Source: Mytilus trossulus (Eukaryota; Mollusca; Bivalvia; Mytilida; Mytilidae). Taken from it: a DNA stretch of 64,000 nt. The notes under the pieces were generated by a model that searched no databases, was not told the origin of the DNA, and saw nothing but the letters and a program-made list of their open reading frames with translations. Position numbers and translations under genes: made by a program. The DNA lies in the NCBI RefSeq assembly GCF_036588685.1, contig NC_086380.1:49774544-49838543 (forward strand). Reading direction: 5' to 3'. Position 1 is the first letter of the stretch, and each line of letters starts with the position of its first letter. Positions 43,311-53,921 of this stretch are shown in pieces.

Positions 43311-43317
43311 ATGAAAG
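43311..43317 (+). CDS. Proposed first coding exon (7 bp) of the surface-protein gene
   Basis: ATGAAAG followed at once by the strong donor GTAAGA. Joined to 48448 it gives MKGIILVGIYLIISTN.., a normal signal peptide. A seven-base exon context can arise by chance, so the start codon might lie elsewhere in the 5-kb upstream region. Confidence 0.4.
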
Positions 43318-46300
43318 GTAAGAAACAATTATTTGATATCATTATCGTGAAATAATACGACTAAGATCACATTCTTGATTACTCTCTCGCTGACTATTCA
43401 GTTGAATAGTATTTGTAGTATTCAATAATTAATTTTTTATTAATCACAAATTACACCCATACGAGGGTAAACTGCTAAATAACATCCATGCACATCACAC
43501 ATACTAACCGAGACCTCCCAAAAAAAAAACCCCAACAACAACAAAAAATGATCAAAAACGCATTTCCTCTCAGAGATTGGATAACTGAGTGTTCGGTAAT
43601 TTTGTCATTTTGATTTGAGCGTCACTGATGAGTCTTATGTAGACGAAATGCGCGTCTGGCGTATAAAATTATAATCCTGGTACTTTTGATAACTATTATT
43701 ACTTATTGAATTTATATATTTATATATATAAATAGCTATCACAATAGTTTGATTGAAGCTTTGTCAATCAACTAATCATTTAACTTAGACATGTAACAGA
43801 TAATCATATCTAACAATTAATATTTAAAGTATCCAATATAAAGGATATTACGTGTAACCGATTTTGAGAATAGGAACAGGGGATGTGTCAAAGAAAAAAC
43901 ATCCCAATCTTTGCAAAGAGCAGAAAACAAAGCCACCAAGTGGTTTTTAATGCAGGTAGAAAATCCCGGACCTAGAGGCGGGCTTCAGTTTGTCCATAAT
44001 AGTAATTAAAGGTACCAGGGTTATTATAATTTAATACGCCAGACGCGCGTTTCGTCTACACATAAAGGACTTATTAGTGACGCTCAGATCAAAATACATT
44101 TTTTGTAGTTATAAAGCCCGAAAAATGTAAAAAGTTGAGCATTAAGGACCCAAAATTCCAAAAATTTGTGCCAAATAACAATAATATAAGTTAAATGGTT
44201 CGCACCGACCCCTACGGATCCATAGAGGGTGAGTTAAATCCATAGGGGGTGAAGCCAGAGGCCGAATCCCCTATGGATTTTATTCACCCTCGATGGATCC
44301 GTAGGTGTTAGTAGTTAACTGTATAACGAATTTATCGCAAGCTGGACTTTTTCTGCTGCATTTTGTTGAAAGTAAACGATGAAACAGAACAACATTAATG
44401 ACGCCACCATTAACGCGTCATGAACCCCCTATGAAATTTACTACCCCCCCCCCCCCCCTCTACGGTCTCATAAGGGGTCAACACGTGACGTCGTTAAACC
44501 AATCACAACGTGATAATTTACCCGCGGTGCGATAATGTATACCAGTTCAGCGAAGTACGTGTATACTAGGAGGTATTCGGTATTAACTCTCTGTCACTGG
44601 TGGTAAGTGGATGGTCGTAACCGGAGATGGGAGACAAATCTAGGGATAAGTTTTTCTTTTCCGATTTTCGTGCAGTAAAAGGTACATTTGCGCTACACTG
44701 CTTGTCTCTTATACACTTATCGTGATTGCGTTTATATTGAAATCAAATTTGTTAGATAAAATCATTCTGATTTTCGTAAACAGAAATTCGAGCATGATGG
44801 TCGTAACTTAAAATGTGTGATGGTCGTAAATTCAACCGTATAGTATTTTTGATGATGGTCGTAACCGACACAAGATAGTCGTAACTTTGAAATATGACCG
44901 TAACTCTAGTATTTAGACAAATTTTTATTAATGCATTTTAAAAGTAAAAGTTATCAACTCAGATGTCATATGTGATTTGCTACACACAATATCATTTGTT
45001 ACTCTGATAATGGTAAGCAGAATTAAGCTAAAGAATTATCAAACATACACAGTTCTGGTGTATTCCAAACGCTCATCATTTAGAAGCAACAGTGAAAACT
45101 AATCAACTCAAATAAAGCAAAAAAGTATGTTAGGGTTGAGTTTCAATATATTTTTTTTCTGTACGTTAAGGCGTAAAATGATTAAATGCACATGTATTCC
45201 TTCATATTTGTTTTTATATATTTTTTTTCATTATCTGCAATCATGTCGGCAGATGAAATAATGAAACGTACAATTTTGAGCAATCATCTTCAGCTTTTAA
45301 TCAGCTATTGCAGTTCTTATATATACTATTGGCCTTCAAACATTCGGTTTTTGGTCATTCATGAGGAAATTGAATCCACAAATGCACTTCGGAGTCCTGG
45401 ATTTTTTAAAGTGTTGTCTTTATTTTTCATTGATCACATGACGATTATATATAGCGGTATATCATTGATATTGGTTCGGAATAAAAACTGAATCCATGGT
45501 GTCGCAATGAACATTGTATCAACCTCGAACGTAGGAATATTGTTGATGTATATATTTTTTACACTGTTACACGCTTAGAATTTTAGAGTAAAACAAAATA
45601 CTTGTTTGTAGTAAGGCTTAAGCTTGTAGCAAGGATAATATTACAAGGACTTAGGTAGAACTAATTGTACTGCGGCAACTATCACATACATACCTCGGTA
45701 TGCAGGTTGAAAATTATATGTATGTTATATGTTTATATTGTATGAATGGCTACAAGCTACTCATGTAATTAATCATTGGACATAAATGTGCACCTTATTA
45801 TCAGCTTGATTTCACCAAACAACAATAAGTCTTCTAAAACTCTAGGCTAAAGATAAAGTGTATGTTCTTTAAATCAGGTACAGACATTCGAATTCGCGGG
45901 TATGGTCTAGTCTCGATAACGACCGTCATAACCTATCAATATTTTTAGCTTATTTTGACCCCTTACTAATAAATTTTCGACTCAATGTATCAATTTAGAA
46001 TTGTAGATTTAAAAACAAACACCTTGTAGGTACATCCTCAAAAAGTTTTAAAAACGTTTATCTTTTCAATAAATGCAATAAATTTTATAATGAAGAAAAC
46101 AGAAAAATAGGATACCGTTATTTATGTGATGTCCAATTTTAATTGAAAAAAATGCCTTTTCTTAAAATCATTTATTTTGTATTTAAAAACTGATTTGATA
46201 CATTTCGTGCTTTTTATTTCAAACTAAGAATTATCACAACCAGAGCTGTGTTTCTTGTTTTAAAATGAATTCTCCACTTTTGAGAAATTTACATTGTTAA

Positions 46301-49300
46301 TGAATTCAACCGTTTACATTAATTTAACTATTTGCCTCTTGGTTAAATTTAATAATATACTTTATATTTTCAGTATATATGACTGTTCATTTCATTTCAT
46401 TTTGTATTGTTTCGTTCCATTCGTTCCAATTTTCTTCCGTTTTGCACTTTACATATACCCCTCTCTTCGCCCCTTTTAGTTTTTATTATTTGGTGAAAAC
46501 AACTTCAAAAATATATAATATAATATATTCATATTACAAAAGAAATGTTTAAAACTCTTGACTTGCCTTGTTCGGTCCAAAACATTTAAAAAATTTAGAA
46601 TTTTAAATCAAATTCACCCAAAACTAATATTTGAAAACTTAATAAAATTGTGACCTGGATTGAATTTGCTTTATTATACGTTGTATGTAAAAATAAAAAC
46701 AATATTCAGAAATGCATCGTATAATATAGTGCATGTAAGAAAAGACACGTTTAAAACTCTTGACCTGCCTTATTCGGTCTTATTTAAAACAGAGTTACGA
46801 CCATCACAAATTTACGTTACGACCATCCTTAACATTTTTGTTTTTTTAGTTACGACCATCATGCTCGAATTTTTGAATGACTATTTTATTTATTTATATA
46901 TTGGAATGTTTTAATGCATCAAATTTGGTTTCACTATCACCAAACTGCCGAATAGTATGTATGGGACAAGCGGTTTGGCTCAAGTAAACCTTTTACTGCG
47001 TGAAAATCGGATAAGAAAAACTTATCCCTAAAGTTGTCTCCAATCTCGGGATGGTCGTAATTTTTAGTTACGACCATCCGCTTACCACCAGTGTCTGTGA
47101 CACATAGACAAAGGAAAAACGAAAATATATTTAGAGGTAAAAAATTTGGTCCTTGTTAATAGATAACATAGTTTGTAATATTTCAAGCCCTGAATCTCCG
47201 AGTAAAGTCTAGACAGGAGCCTATATCCATAGTTTTTTCTGTGCTTCCCAAATCCGTATCAAATTACCTCTGTCCATTACACAGGATGGAGGTTCATGTT
47301 CAATATGAGAGTTGTTCTTCCATTCGTTTAATGTGTTTGATCTTTTGAATTGCCGTTTGCAGTAAAAATAGTATTTCTGTAGTTTTGTTACATTTCATAT
47401 ATATACAGAAATAATTAGATTACAACCAAAAAGTACATTATCACTACTATGCATTGTGCAAGGTTCTTACATGTTAAAGACTGATGCAACTTTGGTTTCG
47501 CATATACTTCACCTAAAACTCATCATGATGATTGTAACAAAACACATCAATTCATATGAGTACCAAGACATTGATACCTACGAGAACTTTCGTTTAACCA
47601 GTTATAGAACTATTGGTATCGACCTAATTTATTTCCTCAATCATAACCTTTTAAAATGAACCATACTCTTGAACGAACTTAATTATTAGGAGTCAGTATC
47701 ATATACTACTATGATAAACAGCTGCACCAATGCTTGCGCCTTTATTGTGCATATTTGAATAGTTGCAAGATTAAAATAGGATATTTTGAAGGCATTCAAT
47801 CATAAAATCACAAATTTTTTAAAACAAGTTTCTACTATAGCAATCAAAGCAAATTCGAGTTATGGTACTATATGTGAAAAATCAGATCTGACAGTCAAAG
47901 TAACATTACTCTGAAGCAACAAACCAGGCAATTTTTTATTTGAAAAGGGAGATTCCTTTCATCAACTCCCACAATAAAGTATATGTGGAGGAAATCGACC
48001 CATAAAACAATTCTGTAGAAAGCCTTTTTGCCGTCGTTGCAAAGTTGTGTTTAACTATGTGAGAATTACTAAAAGATACTTTATTTGTGATAAATTAAAC
48101 CATTATTAAATATGCTATAAAGTTATGAAGTTTTATTGTCTACTTCCATGTCGATACAGTACATAGTCCATGCTTTCCTCAGACAGCATGGTTATGGTGA
48201 CTACACTGATTCCGTTAAAAATAACAAACACACAAAATAGAAAATGGACAAACACTTGAAAGCCTAATTTTCTAAGGATACCTGGTATTGGAGATATCAG
48301 GTTATAAATTTGGAAAGTATCTAGGTATATTGTTCATAAAGAAACTATCTAACATTAACATGCTGAAGTTAAATAAACGCTTTAAAAAAAAATAAGAAAT
48401 TAATAACCAAGTTAAAAAAATTACTAATATCCATAATATAATTACAGGTATAATACTAGTCGGTATCTATCTGATTATCAGCACAAATGTTGCCTTGTGT
48501 CAAGTTATACCCGGCCTGTCACCATCAAAACCAAACCGAATGTTACAGGCATGTATGACCAGAACGGGACCAGTTGCTAGCAGTGAACCAGCTTACAACA
48601 ATCAACCAGCTAACTCTATAAATCAGTGGTGCCAGTGAGTATCAAATTGCACAAATATAATTTAAAACACAGATTATAAAATTCTATATAATGCAAGACA
48701 ATGAAAATTCAAATGAATAATGTAAAACAGTTGAAAAGTTAGGCATTTTAGGAGCAAAGATGTATAATAAGTTCGTTAATAAGTGTTCTATGGAAAACGC
48801 ACTTGCTGTTCAGATCGAAATCTACTGCCGGGGAGGAGGTGTATTCACGTTTCTCCAACATTTGATAATTGTTGTGTTTAAAAGGCAAATAATTTTACTT
48901 GGAGAAAGATGATTTTTTATGCAATTTGAATTATTGAACACTTCCAGGATTTACAGTGAATCCAACTCAGACTAACTTTTGAATATTCTGACTGATTGTC
49001 TTAATTGAGAAAAAGTCAAATTTTGAAAAATGTATTTACTTTACCAAAGAGCAGCTGTACGCAAATAGAGATTTTCAAAAAAAAAAGAATGCAATCACAT
49101 AAAATGTTGTTAAAACAATATGAGCGCTAATAGACAAAAACACTATAAAATGTTGAGATTATAAACAGAAAAATGCGTCAACTTGCGGGAACATTAATAC
49201 TATTATACATATATAATAAGTATAATTAATAAAGACGACAGAGTCATGTTTTGAATATGCACATAACATGCATTAAGTTAGGGAAACCTTAATAGTATTA

Positions 49301-52300
49301 AACAACAAATTCTGCACTATGAACTCTTGAAATGAAACACAATGAATAATTCATTAAAAAATGACAAGTTATGTACAGTACAATACTGATTTTTTTTTAT
49401 TGCATACATATATAGAGTTTATTAGCAAATTGTCAATAAAATACTCCACAGTTCAATACCCTCAAAGACAGTGATCTTTCAGTGTTGACATTTTGTTATT
49501 TATGTTTCTGTACTCGTTTATTTCCTTCCTTCAGTTTCTAATTTTATTCGTTTGATTTCTACATTGTCCACGGCATTCTAATACCAATTATTGGACGAAT
49601 TCATAAAAGGTTTCATTGTATTCAATATTAAGTTAAGATTCACTTGTCAGCATTTTTTTTCATACTATATCTGTTTGTTTTGCTCACACATTGTCGTCAA
49701 TTTAAAGGAATTATATACGACTGTCATACAAGTGAGACGTTTTGCTAGTTTTAAAAATAGGATTTATCAACAATTTTCCATATACCAGTTTTTTTCCATT
49801 TGTTTGATGAGTTTGAGCTTTTGATTTACTATTTGAAAAGGGACTTTCCGATTTGAATTTTACTTAGAGTTCGGTATTTTACTTTTTACAGTACTGCTAG
49901 CGGAAGAATTAGTTGGTCGACTAACTCAAAAAACATATTGATTATAATTTTTAGCTCACCTGGCCCGAAGGGCCAAGCGAGCTTTTCCCATCACTTTGCG
50001 TCCGGCGTCTGTCGTCGTCGTCGTCCGTCGCTGTTAACTTTTACTAAAATCTTCTCCTCTGAAACCGCTGGGCCAAATTAAATTAAACTTGGTCACAATC
50101 ATCATTGGAGTATCTAGTTTAAAAATTGTGTCCGGCGACCCTGCCAACCAACCAAGATGGCTGCCATGGCTAAAAATAGAACATAGGGGTAAAATGCAGT
50201 TTTTGGCTTGAAACTCAAAAACTAAAGCATATAGAGCAAATCTGACATTGGGTTACATTGTTTATTAGGTGAAGATATATCTGCTCTGAAATTTTTTACA
50301 GTAATCGCTTTAATTTTACAATTATTTAGTTAATACAGCTTATTTGAAAACAATAATAAAAAATATAGGACCGATGAGTAAAAAAAGATAGTTTAATTTT
50401 GATGCCGAAATATAGCATTTTTGCACCAAAGGGAGATAATTTGGAGCTTTTTCAATGATATAAACATTTTAAAAGTCATCTGGGGTCAAACCGAATCGAC
50501 TTTTTTAGGTTAATTTTTGTATTTTATCATAAAGTAATAGCTAATAGTGTTATAGATAAAATTTGTTAAGAAAAAACAAATTTTATTTTTTTGCTGAAAA
50601 TTTTGTACCCGCGAGTCTCCTTAAGCTTATGATTAGTGAAAATTTCAACCTGGTAATTTTATTCTAATACTAAAATGAAAATCGATCAAACATCTGATTC
50701 CCCGAAACACCTTTAATCTTTTATTGTATTCTGGAGTCGTACTTACTTTGAACAGACAATTGTATTATTTTATCTTTATAACAGAATCTACCAGACCACT
50801 CTGCCATGTGTAACAAAGTATTTACCATCTGCTAGTGCTTCCAATCCCAACGACTGGTACCTAAGTCTAGTATATGACCAAGAATACGCAAACAAAACCA
50901 GTAATGGTGTTTGTTCTAGACTTAAAAGTAAGTTTTTTTTACACAACTTAATTTCATTTGCTGTGACACATTGAGAACCAAAAAGTCTGAGTATGAGATC
51001 TACAGGAACAATCCAAAAGTCAAATATCCACTGTGAAATTAGAGGGATAACATAGAGTATCATATAAAATGAAGACATTCAAAAGCTGTATTGTTGTCTC
51101 AGTCGCTAGTAAATTGCAAACAAAATCGAAAAATTAAATCTTAGGAAATTAACAGTTAATAGATAAAGAATGAATCTGTAATACATACAAATTCAGGAAA
51201 AAAAATAAAAGACGGCATAAATTTACGAAACAATTTAAATGAATTTTTTAATGAAATAAGACATGAAAGCCTGAATATACGACCAAATAAAAACAATTTA
51301 TCATTCATTTTGACAGAATATGGAAACAGAATGGGATGCCTGACAACAGACATGAATCATGCAGAAATGTGTGTCAGCTTGCTCACATCACCAATAGCAT
51401 CGCACATACACAAGACGTTCCAGCTTAACTCTACATCCAATGTTGGAGATGAAAATTCACTCCGAGCTTGCTTGTATGTTAAGTTTTAAAGGTTTACTTT
51501 GAATTAAGATGAAGATAATGAACAAGATAGGAAATGATTCATTTCCAAAAAATTGTCAATTGTTTTCTACAAGTCGAATTTGGTATTAGTAATTCCCTAT
51601 CATTAAATGGCTTACTGCTTTGATATTATTTTCTACAAGACTATTTAATCTCCTCACCGGCGAAATTTCAAAATGAATAGGAATGTTGTGCTTTCAGTGA
51701 AATGTGCAAGCTCTGCGATGTTCTTTTTAATGAAACTTGAATAATTCTTATATGATTTGAATATTGACAAAACATGGCTTGTAATTTGAACGATAGTATT
51801 TCACTCTTTTAATTATAGTCCACACCATATCTTTTTCACTGTGATATATTCATGTGCAACTAGAAAGCACGATTCCTATCAGAAATCATATCGTCTCTCA
51901 TATGACTACTGTGCTACAAGTCAAAGCTCTAACCAACAGAGTTTGCATGATAAGCATTTCCCCCAACTCAACCACTAACCAATAGCCGCTAAGTATCTAC
52001 TACTCAAGGGAAGCAATGCCATCAAACTTTGCACCCACCAGAGTCCTCATACCATTATGACTCCCACAACACATGTTCTAACTACATAAGAATATATTCC
52101 TTAGGTAAATCCGCATACGGCTTGTGAAGTATCTACTGAACAAGGGAGGCAAATCCCGTTTCACATGCGCAACACTCATGATCAGAATATCTGGAGGTTA
52201 AGATTGATTTAAAGAATGAAAACTGATTGAGATTCATTTAATAAGATTTAAATTATTTTTTTCTGCAAGTTTTTGATGTGTAATATGAGACTGATAAACT

Positions 52301-53921
52301 TACACATTAAAATAGAACCAATACAAAAAGCAGACAGCGACCAATCAACATAAAAAAGACAAGTAAATTGAAAGAATCTGAAACAAATCTTATTTTAAAA
52401 ATAAACCCACAACTTGCGCTCCTACAATTTCCAGCACGATTTTTCTATTCCGAGTACTGAATAAAGTTGGGTTGAACTTATTTGTTTTGAAAGTATAAAC
52501 AACCGTCGTGTTTTACTCACATGGGTTGAGAAGTCGTGTAACATATTTTGGCTTATTTTCAATATTGTTACCTATTCTTTAATTTCAGAATTCCAGTAAC
52601 AGCTTCCAGATGTTTTGAACCGTTTTTTAAAACGTGTCGAAGAGGAATACGAAAACTTCTTTCAAAATATTTTATGATACTGAGTGGTAAATGTCTACAC
52701 ATTGCTAGAAAATACCAAAATGTTACAACCCCTAAACCGAACCAAAAAGGTGAAGCCACATCTGCGAAACCATCGGAAGAGGAGGAAGATACAGAAGACA
52801 CTTCACATAAGACTTCAGGAAAAGACAGAACAGAAACATCAGTTAATTTACAACAACACAACACAAGATTGCCAGCAACTGCTCAGTCTGACGACAATGA
52901 TAATACCAAGTTACGATCCAAACATATACATAGACAAACTCCGGATTCAATATCTGATAAAATACTATCAACTTCAACAATAAATCTAAAACATATAAAG
53001 TCTATGTCGACAAGAAACAAGGCTGTACCACAAATAAGACCTCCTTTCGAAAACGTAGTTAAAATGAGAATAATAGAAAGAGTTATTCATTCAGATGTCG
53101 AAACTGAACCAAATCAAAATTCAAATCGTTTTAATGTCGTTCCAGTTCAACATGCAATTCACGTACATGAACCTTTTGTTGTAACTAAGCACAGATTTGA
53201 AGGGCATGGACAGACGACAAAACCTCCAAAGGAAATAGTTAATAAACATCCTTCTACGGACGAAAATACTGATGTGTCAGAAGTCGACGAAGATGAGCCT
53301 TCTACTAATTCTAATAATCAGTTGGAAGATAATAAAACGTTCCAGGAAATTGTTCATACAACACAACGAACATTAACACCTGACATAGGAGATGACAGTT
53401 CCTCTCAACAGAAACCTGGCAAGCAGTTGGAAACGACCACTGTTACATTAGAAAAAGTGACTGAAGACATTTACATAGAAGATAGTAAAATTTTATCGGC
53501 AATGAAACCACTGTCCGAGAAAGAAATAGATCGTCCAGATGAAGCAAAAGAAGTACAGAGTATTCTGACAACTTTTGATAACTTTACTGAAAGCAGCAGT
53601 TCAAGTGAAGATGATAGTGTGATCGATGAACCTGAAAGAAGTGATAGTGAAGATGACAGTGAGATAAGTGAAAATGACAGTGTAATCAGTGAAAATGACA
53701 GTGCGATCAGTGAATCTGAAAGAAGGACTAAATTTCAGTCTATTGTTTCTTCTACTCTCAAGATGGATTCATCAAATCAAGTAAAGATAAGAACTACTAC
53801 AGAGACATTTAAATCTCAAAAGGGTTCACAGAAAGGCGGATCAGGAGGACCAACACTTGGATATAGTTTTATTGTTTTAGTTACACTGACGATTATATCT
53901 GTTTCAATCAAAACACTGTAA
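43311..53921 (+). CDS. Secreted or GPI-anchored protein: Cys-rich domain plus acidic stalk
   Basis: Five exons, 43311-43317, 48448-48634, 50785-50927, 51317-51473 and 52589-53921, all GT-AG with matching phases, give 608 codons. Exons 2-5 are well supported; exon 1 (only MKG's first seven bases) is inferred because ATGAAAG|GTAAGA supplies a start and the right phase for a signal peptide. Residues 1-20 (MKGIILVGIYLIISTNVALC) look like a secretion signal. Residues 21 to about 205 hold ten cysteines in spaced contexts (QACMT, QWCQI, LPCVT, VCSRL, MGCLT, EMCVS, RACL, SRCFE, KTCRR, GKCLH), likely a disulfide-bonded domain. Then about 375 residues are Ser/Thr/Glu/Asp-rich without Cys, ending in acidic octamer-like repeats (SENDSVISENDSAISESE). 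The C-terminus GGSGGPTLGYSFIVLVTLTI ISVSIKTL fits a GPI signal or a short-tailed membrane anchor. No known family is recognised; it is probably a mollusc-specific cell-surface or matrix protein. Confidence 0.65.
43605..43696 (+). repeat. 'TAATCCTGGTA' dispersed repeat, copy 2
   Basis: GATTTGAGCGTCACTGATGA, GTCTTATGTAGACGAAATGC, GCGTCTGGCGTATAAAATTA and TAATCCTGGTACTTTTGATA in order; nearly identical to 22831-22914. Confidence 0.85.
44005..44096 (-). repeat. 'TAATCCTGGTA' dispersed repeat, copy 3, inverted
   Basis: GGTACCAGGGTTATTATAAT, ACGCCAGACGCGCGTTTCGT, CTACACATAAAGGACTTATT and AGTGACGCTCAGATCAAAAT are the reverse complement of copy 2, about 310 bp away, so the two can pair as a long hairpin. 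Confidence 0.85.
44211..44305. repeat. Inverted repeat, 38-bp arms, 19-nt loop
   Basis: Arms 44211-44248 (CCTACGGATCCATAGAGGGT..) and 44268-44305 match at 34 of 38 positions as reverse complements; the loop is GTGAAGCCAGAGGCCGAAT. It could be the end of a transposon or a stand-alone foldback sequence. The G+C content is far above its surroundings. Confidence 0.9.
44444..44458. repeat. C homopolymer, about 15 bases
   Basis: Uninterrupted run of C between TTTACTA and TCTACGG; its length may be unreliable in an assembly. Confidence 0.85.
44595..47093. mobile_element. 2.5-kb TIR element with GATGGTCGTAAC repeats
   Basis: CACTGGTGGTAAG at 44595 is inverted at the right end (CTTACCACCAGTG ending 47093). 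Similarity continues inward for about 100 bp through GATGGTCGTAA, TAGGGATAAGTTTTTCTT and CCGATTTTC, to GCAGTAAAAGGT. A further inner inverted pair carries AATTCGAGCATGATGGTCGT at about 44786 and its complement near 46852. TCTGT abuts both ends (44590-44594, 47094-47098), a probable 5-bp target duplication. The motif GATGGTCGTAAC or close variants appears six times in the left 300 bp and, inverted, at least four times in the right 300 bp. The interior encodes no recognisable transposase (longest frame 101 codons, 45186-45491, hydrophobic). Likely a non-autonomous derivative; the superfamily is uncertain. Confidence 0.85.
48448..48634 (+). CDS. Surface-protein gene exon 2
   Basis: Acceptor ATAATTACAG, donor TGCCA|GTGAGT. 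Encodes the hydrophobic signal (IILVGIYLIISTNVALC) and the first part of the mature protein, QVIPGLSPSKPNRMLQACMT through SINQWC, residues 4-64. Confidence 0.7.
48635..50784 (+). other. Intron 2 of the surface-protein gene
   Basis: 2150 bp. Contains a dispersed tail fragment (about 49797-49905, TGATGAGTTTGAGCTTTTGA) and the chimeric repeat at 49948-50624. The 77-codon open frame at 49591-49824 spans repeat-derived sequence. Confidence 0.65.
49948..50624. mobile_element. Chimera: AGCTCACC element fused to half of a TTAA element
   Basis: 49948-50295 is the left part of the AGCTCACC family, with the tip hairpin AGCTCACCTGGCCCGAAGGG and body words CATAGGGGTAAAATGCAGTT as at 7383-7410. At about 50295 it switches to sequence matching 59363-59669 (ATCGCTTTAATTTTACAATT, GGAGATAATTT, TGTACCCGCGAGTCTCCTTA), ending in TTAA at 50621-50624. 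The switch point shares only TT, so a rearrangement or end-joining deletion removed one end of each element. Confidence 0.85.
50785..50927 (+). CDS. Surface-protein gene exon 3
   Basis: Acceptor TTTATAACAG, donor AAAA|GTAAGT. Residues 66-112: IYQTTLPCVTKYLPSASASN, PNDWYLSLVYDQEYANKTSN, GVCSRLK. Two cysteines and one N-glycosylation sequon (NKT). Confidence 0.8.
50928..51316 (+). other. Intron 3 of the surface-protein gene
   Basis: 389 bp, donor GTAAGT, acceptor CATTTTGACAG; nothing else seen. Confidence 0.75.
51317..51473 (+). CDS. Surface-protein gene exon 4
   Basis: Acceptor TTTTGACAG, donor GCTT|GTATGT. Residues 114-164: YGNRMGCLTTDMNHAEMCVS, LLTSPIASHIHKTFQLNSTS, NVGDENSLRAC. Three cysteines and one sequon (NST). 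The phase joins exons 3 and 5 exactly. Confidence 0.8.
51474..52588 (+). other. Intron 4 of the surface-protein gene
   Basis: 1115 bp, donor GTATGT, acceptor TTTAATTTCAG. No recognisable repeat or gene. Confidence 0.7.
52589..53921 (+). CDS. Surface-protein gene exon 5 (last)
   Basis: Residues 166-608 and stop TAA. Begins IPVTASRCFEPFFKTCRRGI, finishing the Cys-rich domain, then NVTTPKPNQKGEATSAKPSE and a long Thr/Ser/Asp/Glu-rich region with few hydrophobics. A 21-bp DNA repeat (AGTGAAAATGACAGTGTAATC type) near 53645-53715 encodes the acidic repeats. The upstream open frame from an ATG at 52548 is intron: the acceptor at 52588 and the phase with exon 4 exclude it. Confidence 0.85.

Larger units (their letters stand above)
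43318..48447 (+). other. Proposed intron 1 of the surface-protein gene
   Basis: 5130 bp. It holds two dispersed repeats in opposite orientation (43605-43696, 44005-44096), a 38-bp-arm hairpin (44211-44305), a C-run (44444-44458) and the 2.5-kb CACTGG element (44595-47093). From 47100 to 48440 nothing is recognised beyond a fragment of a dispersed tail at about 47310-47360. Confidence 0.5.

Noticed and set aside
44799..44910. CRISPR-like array of GATGGTCGTAAC repeats
   Set aside because: The repeat is 12 bp, spacing is irregular (15-35 bp), copies are inverted at the other end of a TIR element, and the genome is eukaryotic.
45186..45491. 101-codon frame within the CACTGG element
   Set aside because: Hydrophobic, Phe/Ile/Tyr-rich, no DDE or zinc-binding pattern; typical of A+T-rich noncoding DNA. 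Not called a transposase.
52568..52864. 98- and 99-codon frames overlapping exon 5 of the surface-protein gene
   Set aside because: Shadows of the real exon in other frames; they lack splice signals and domain character.
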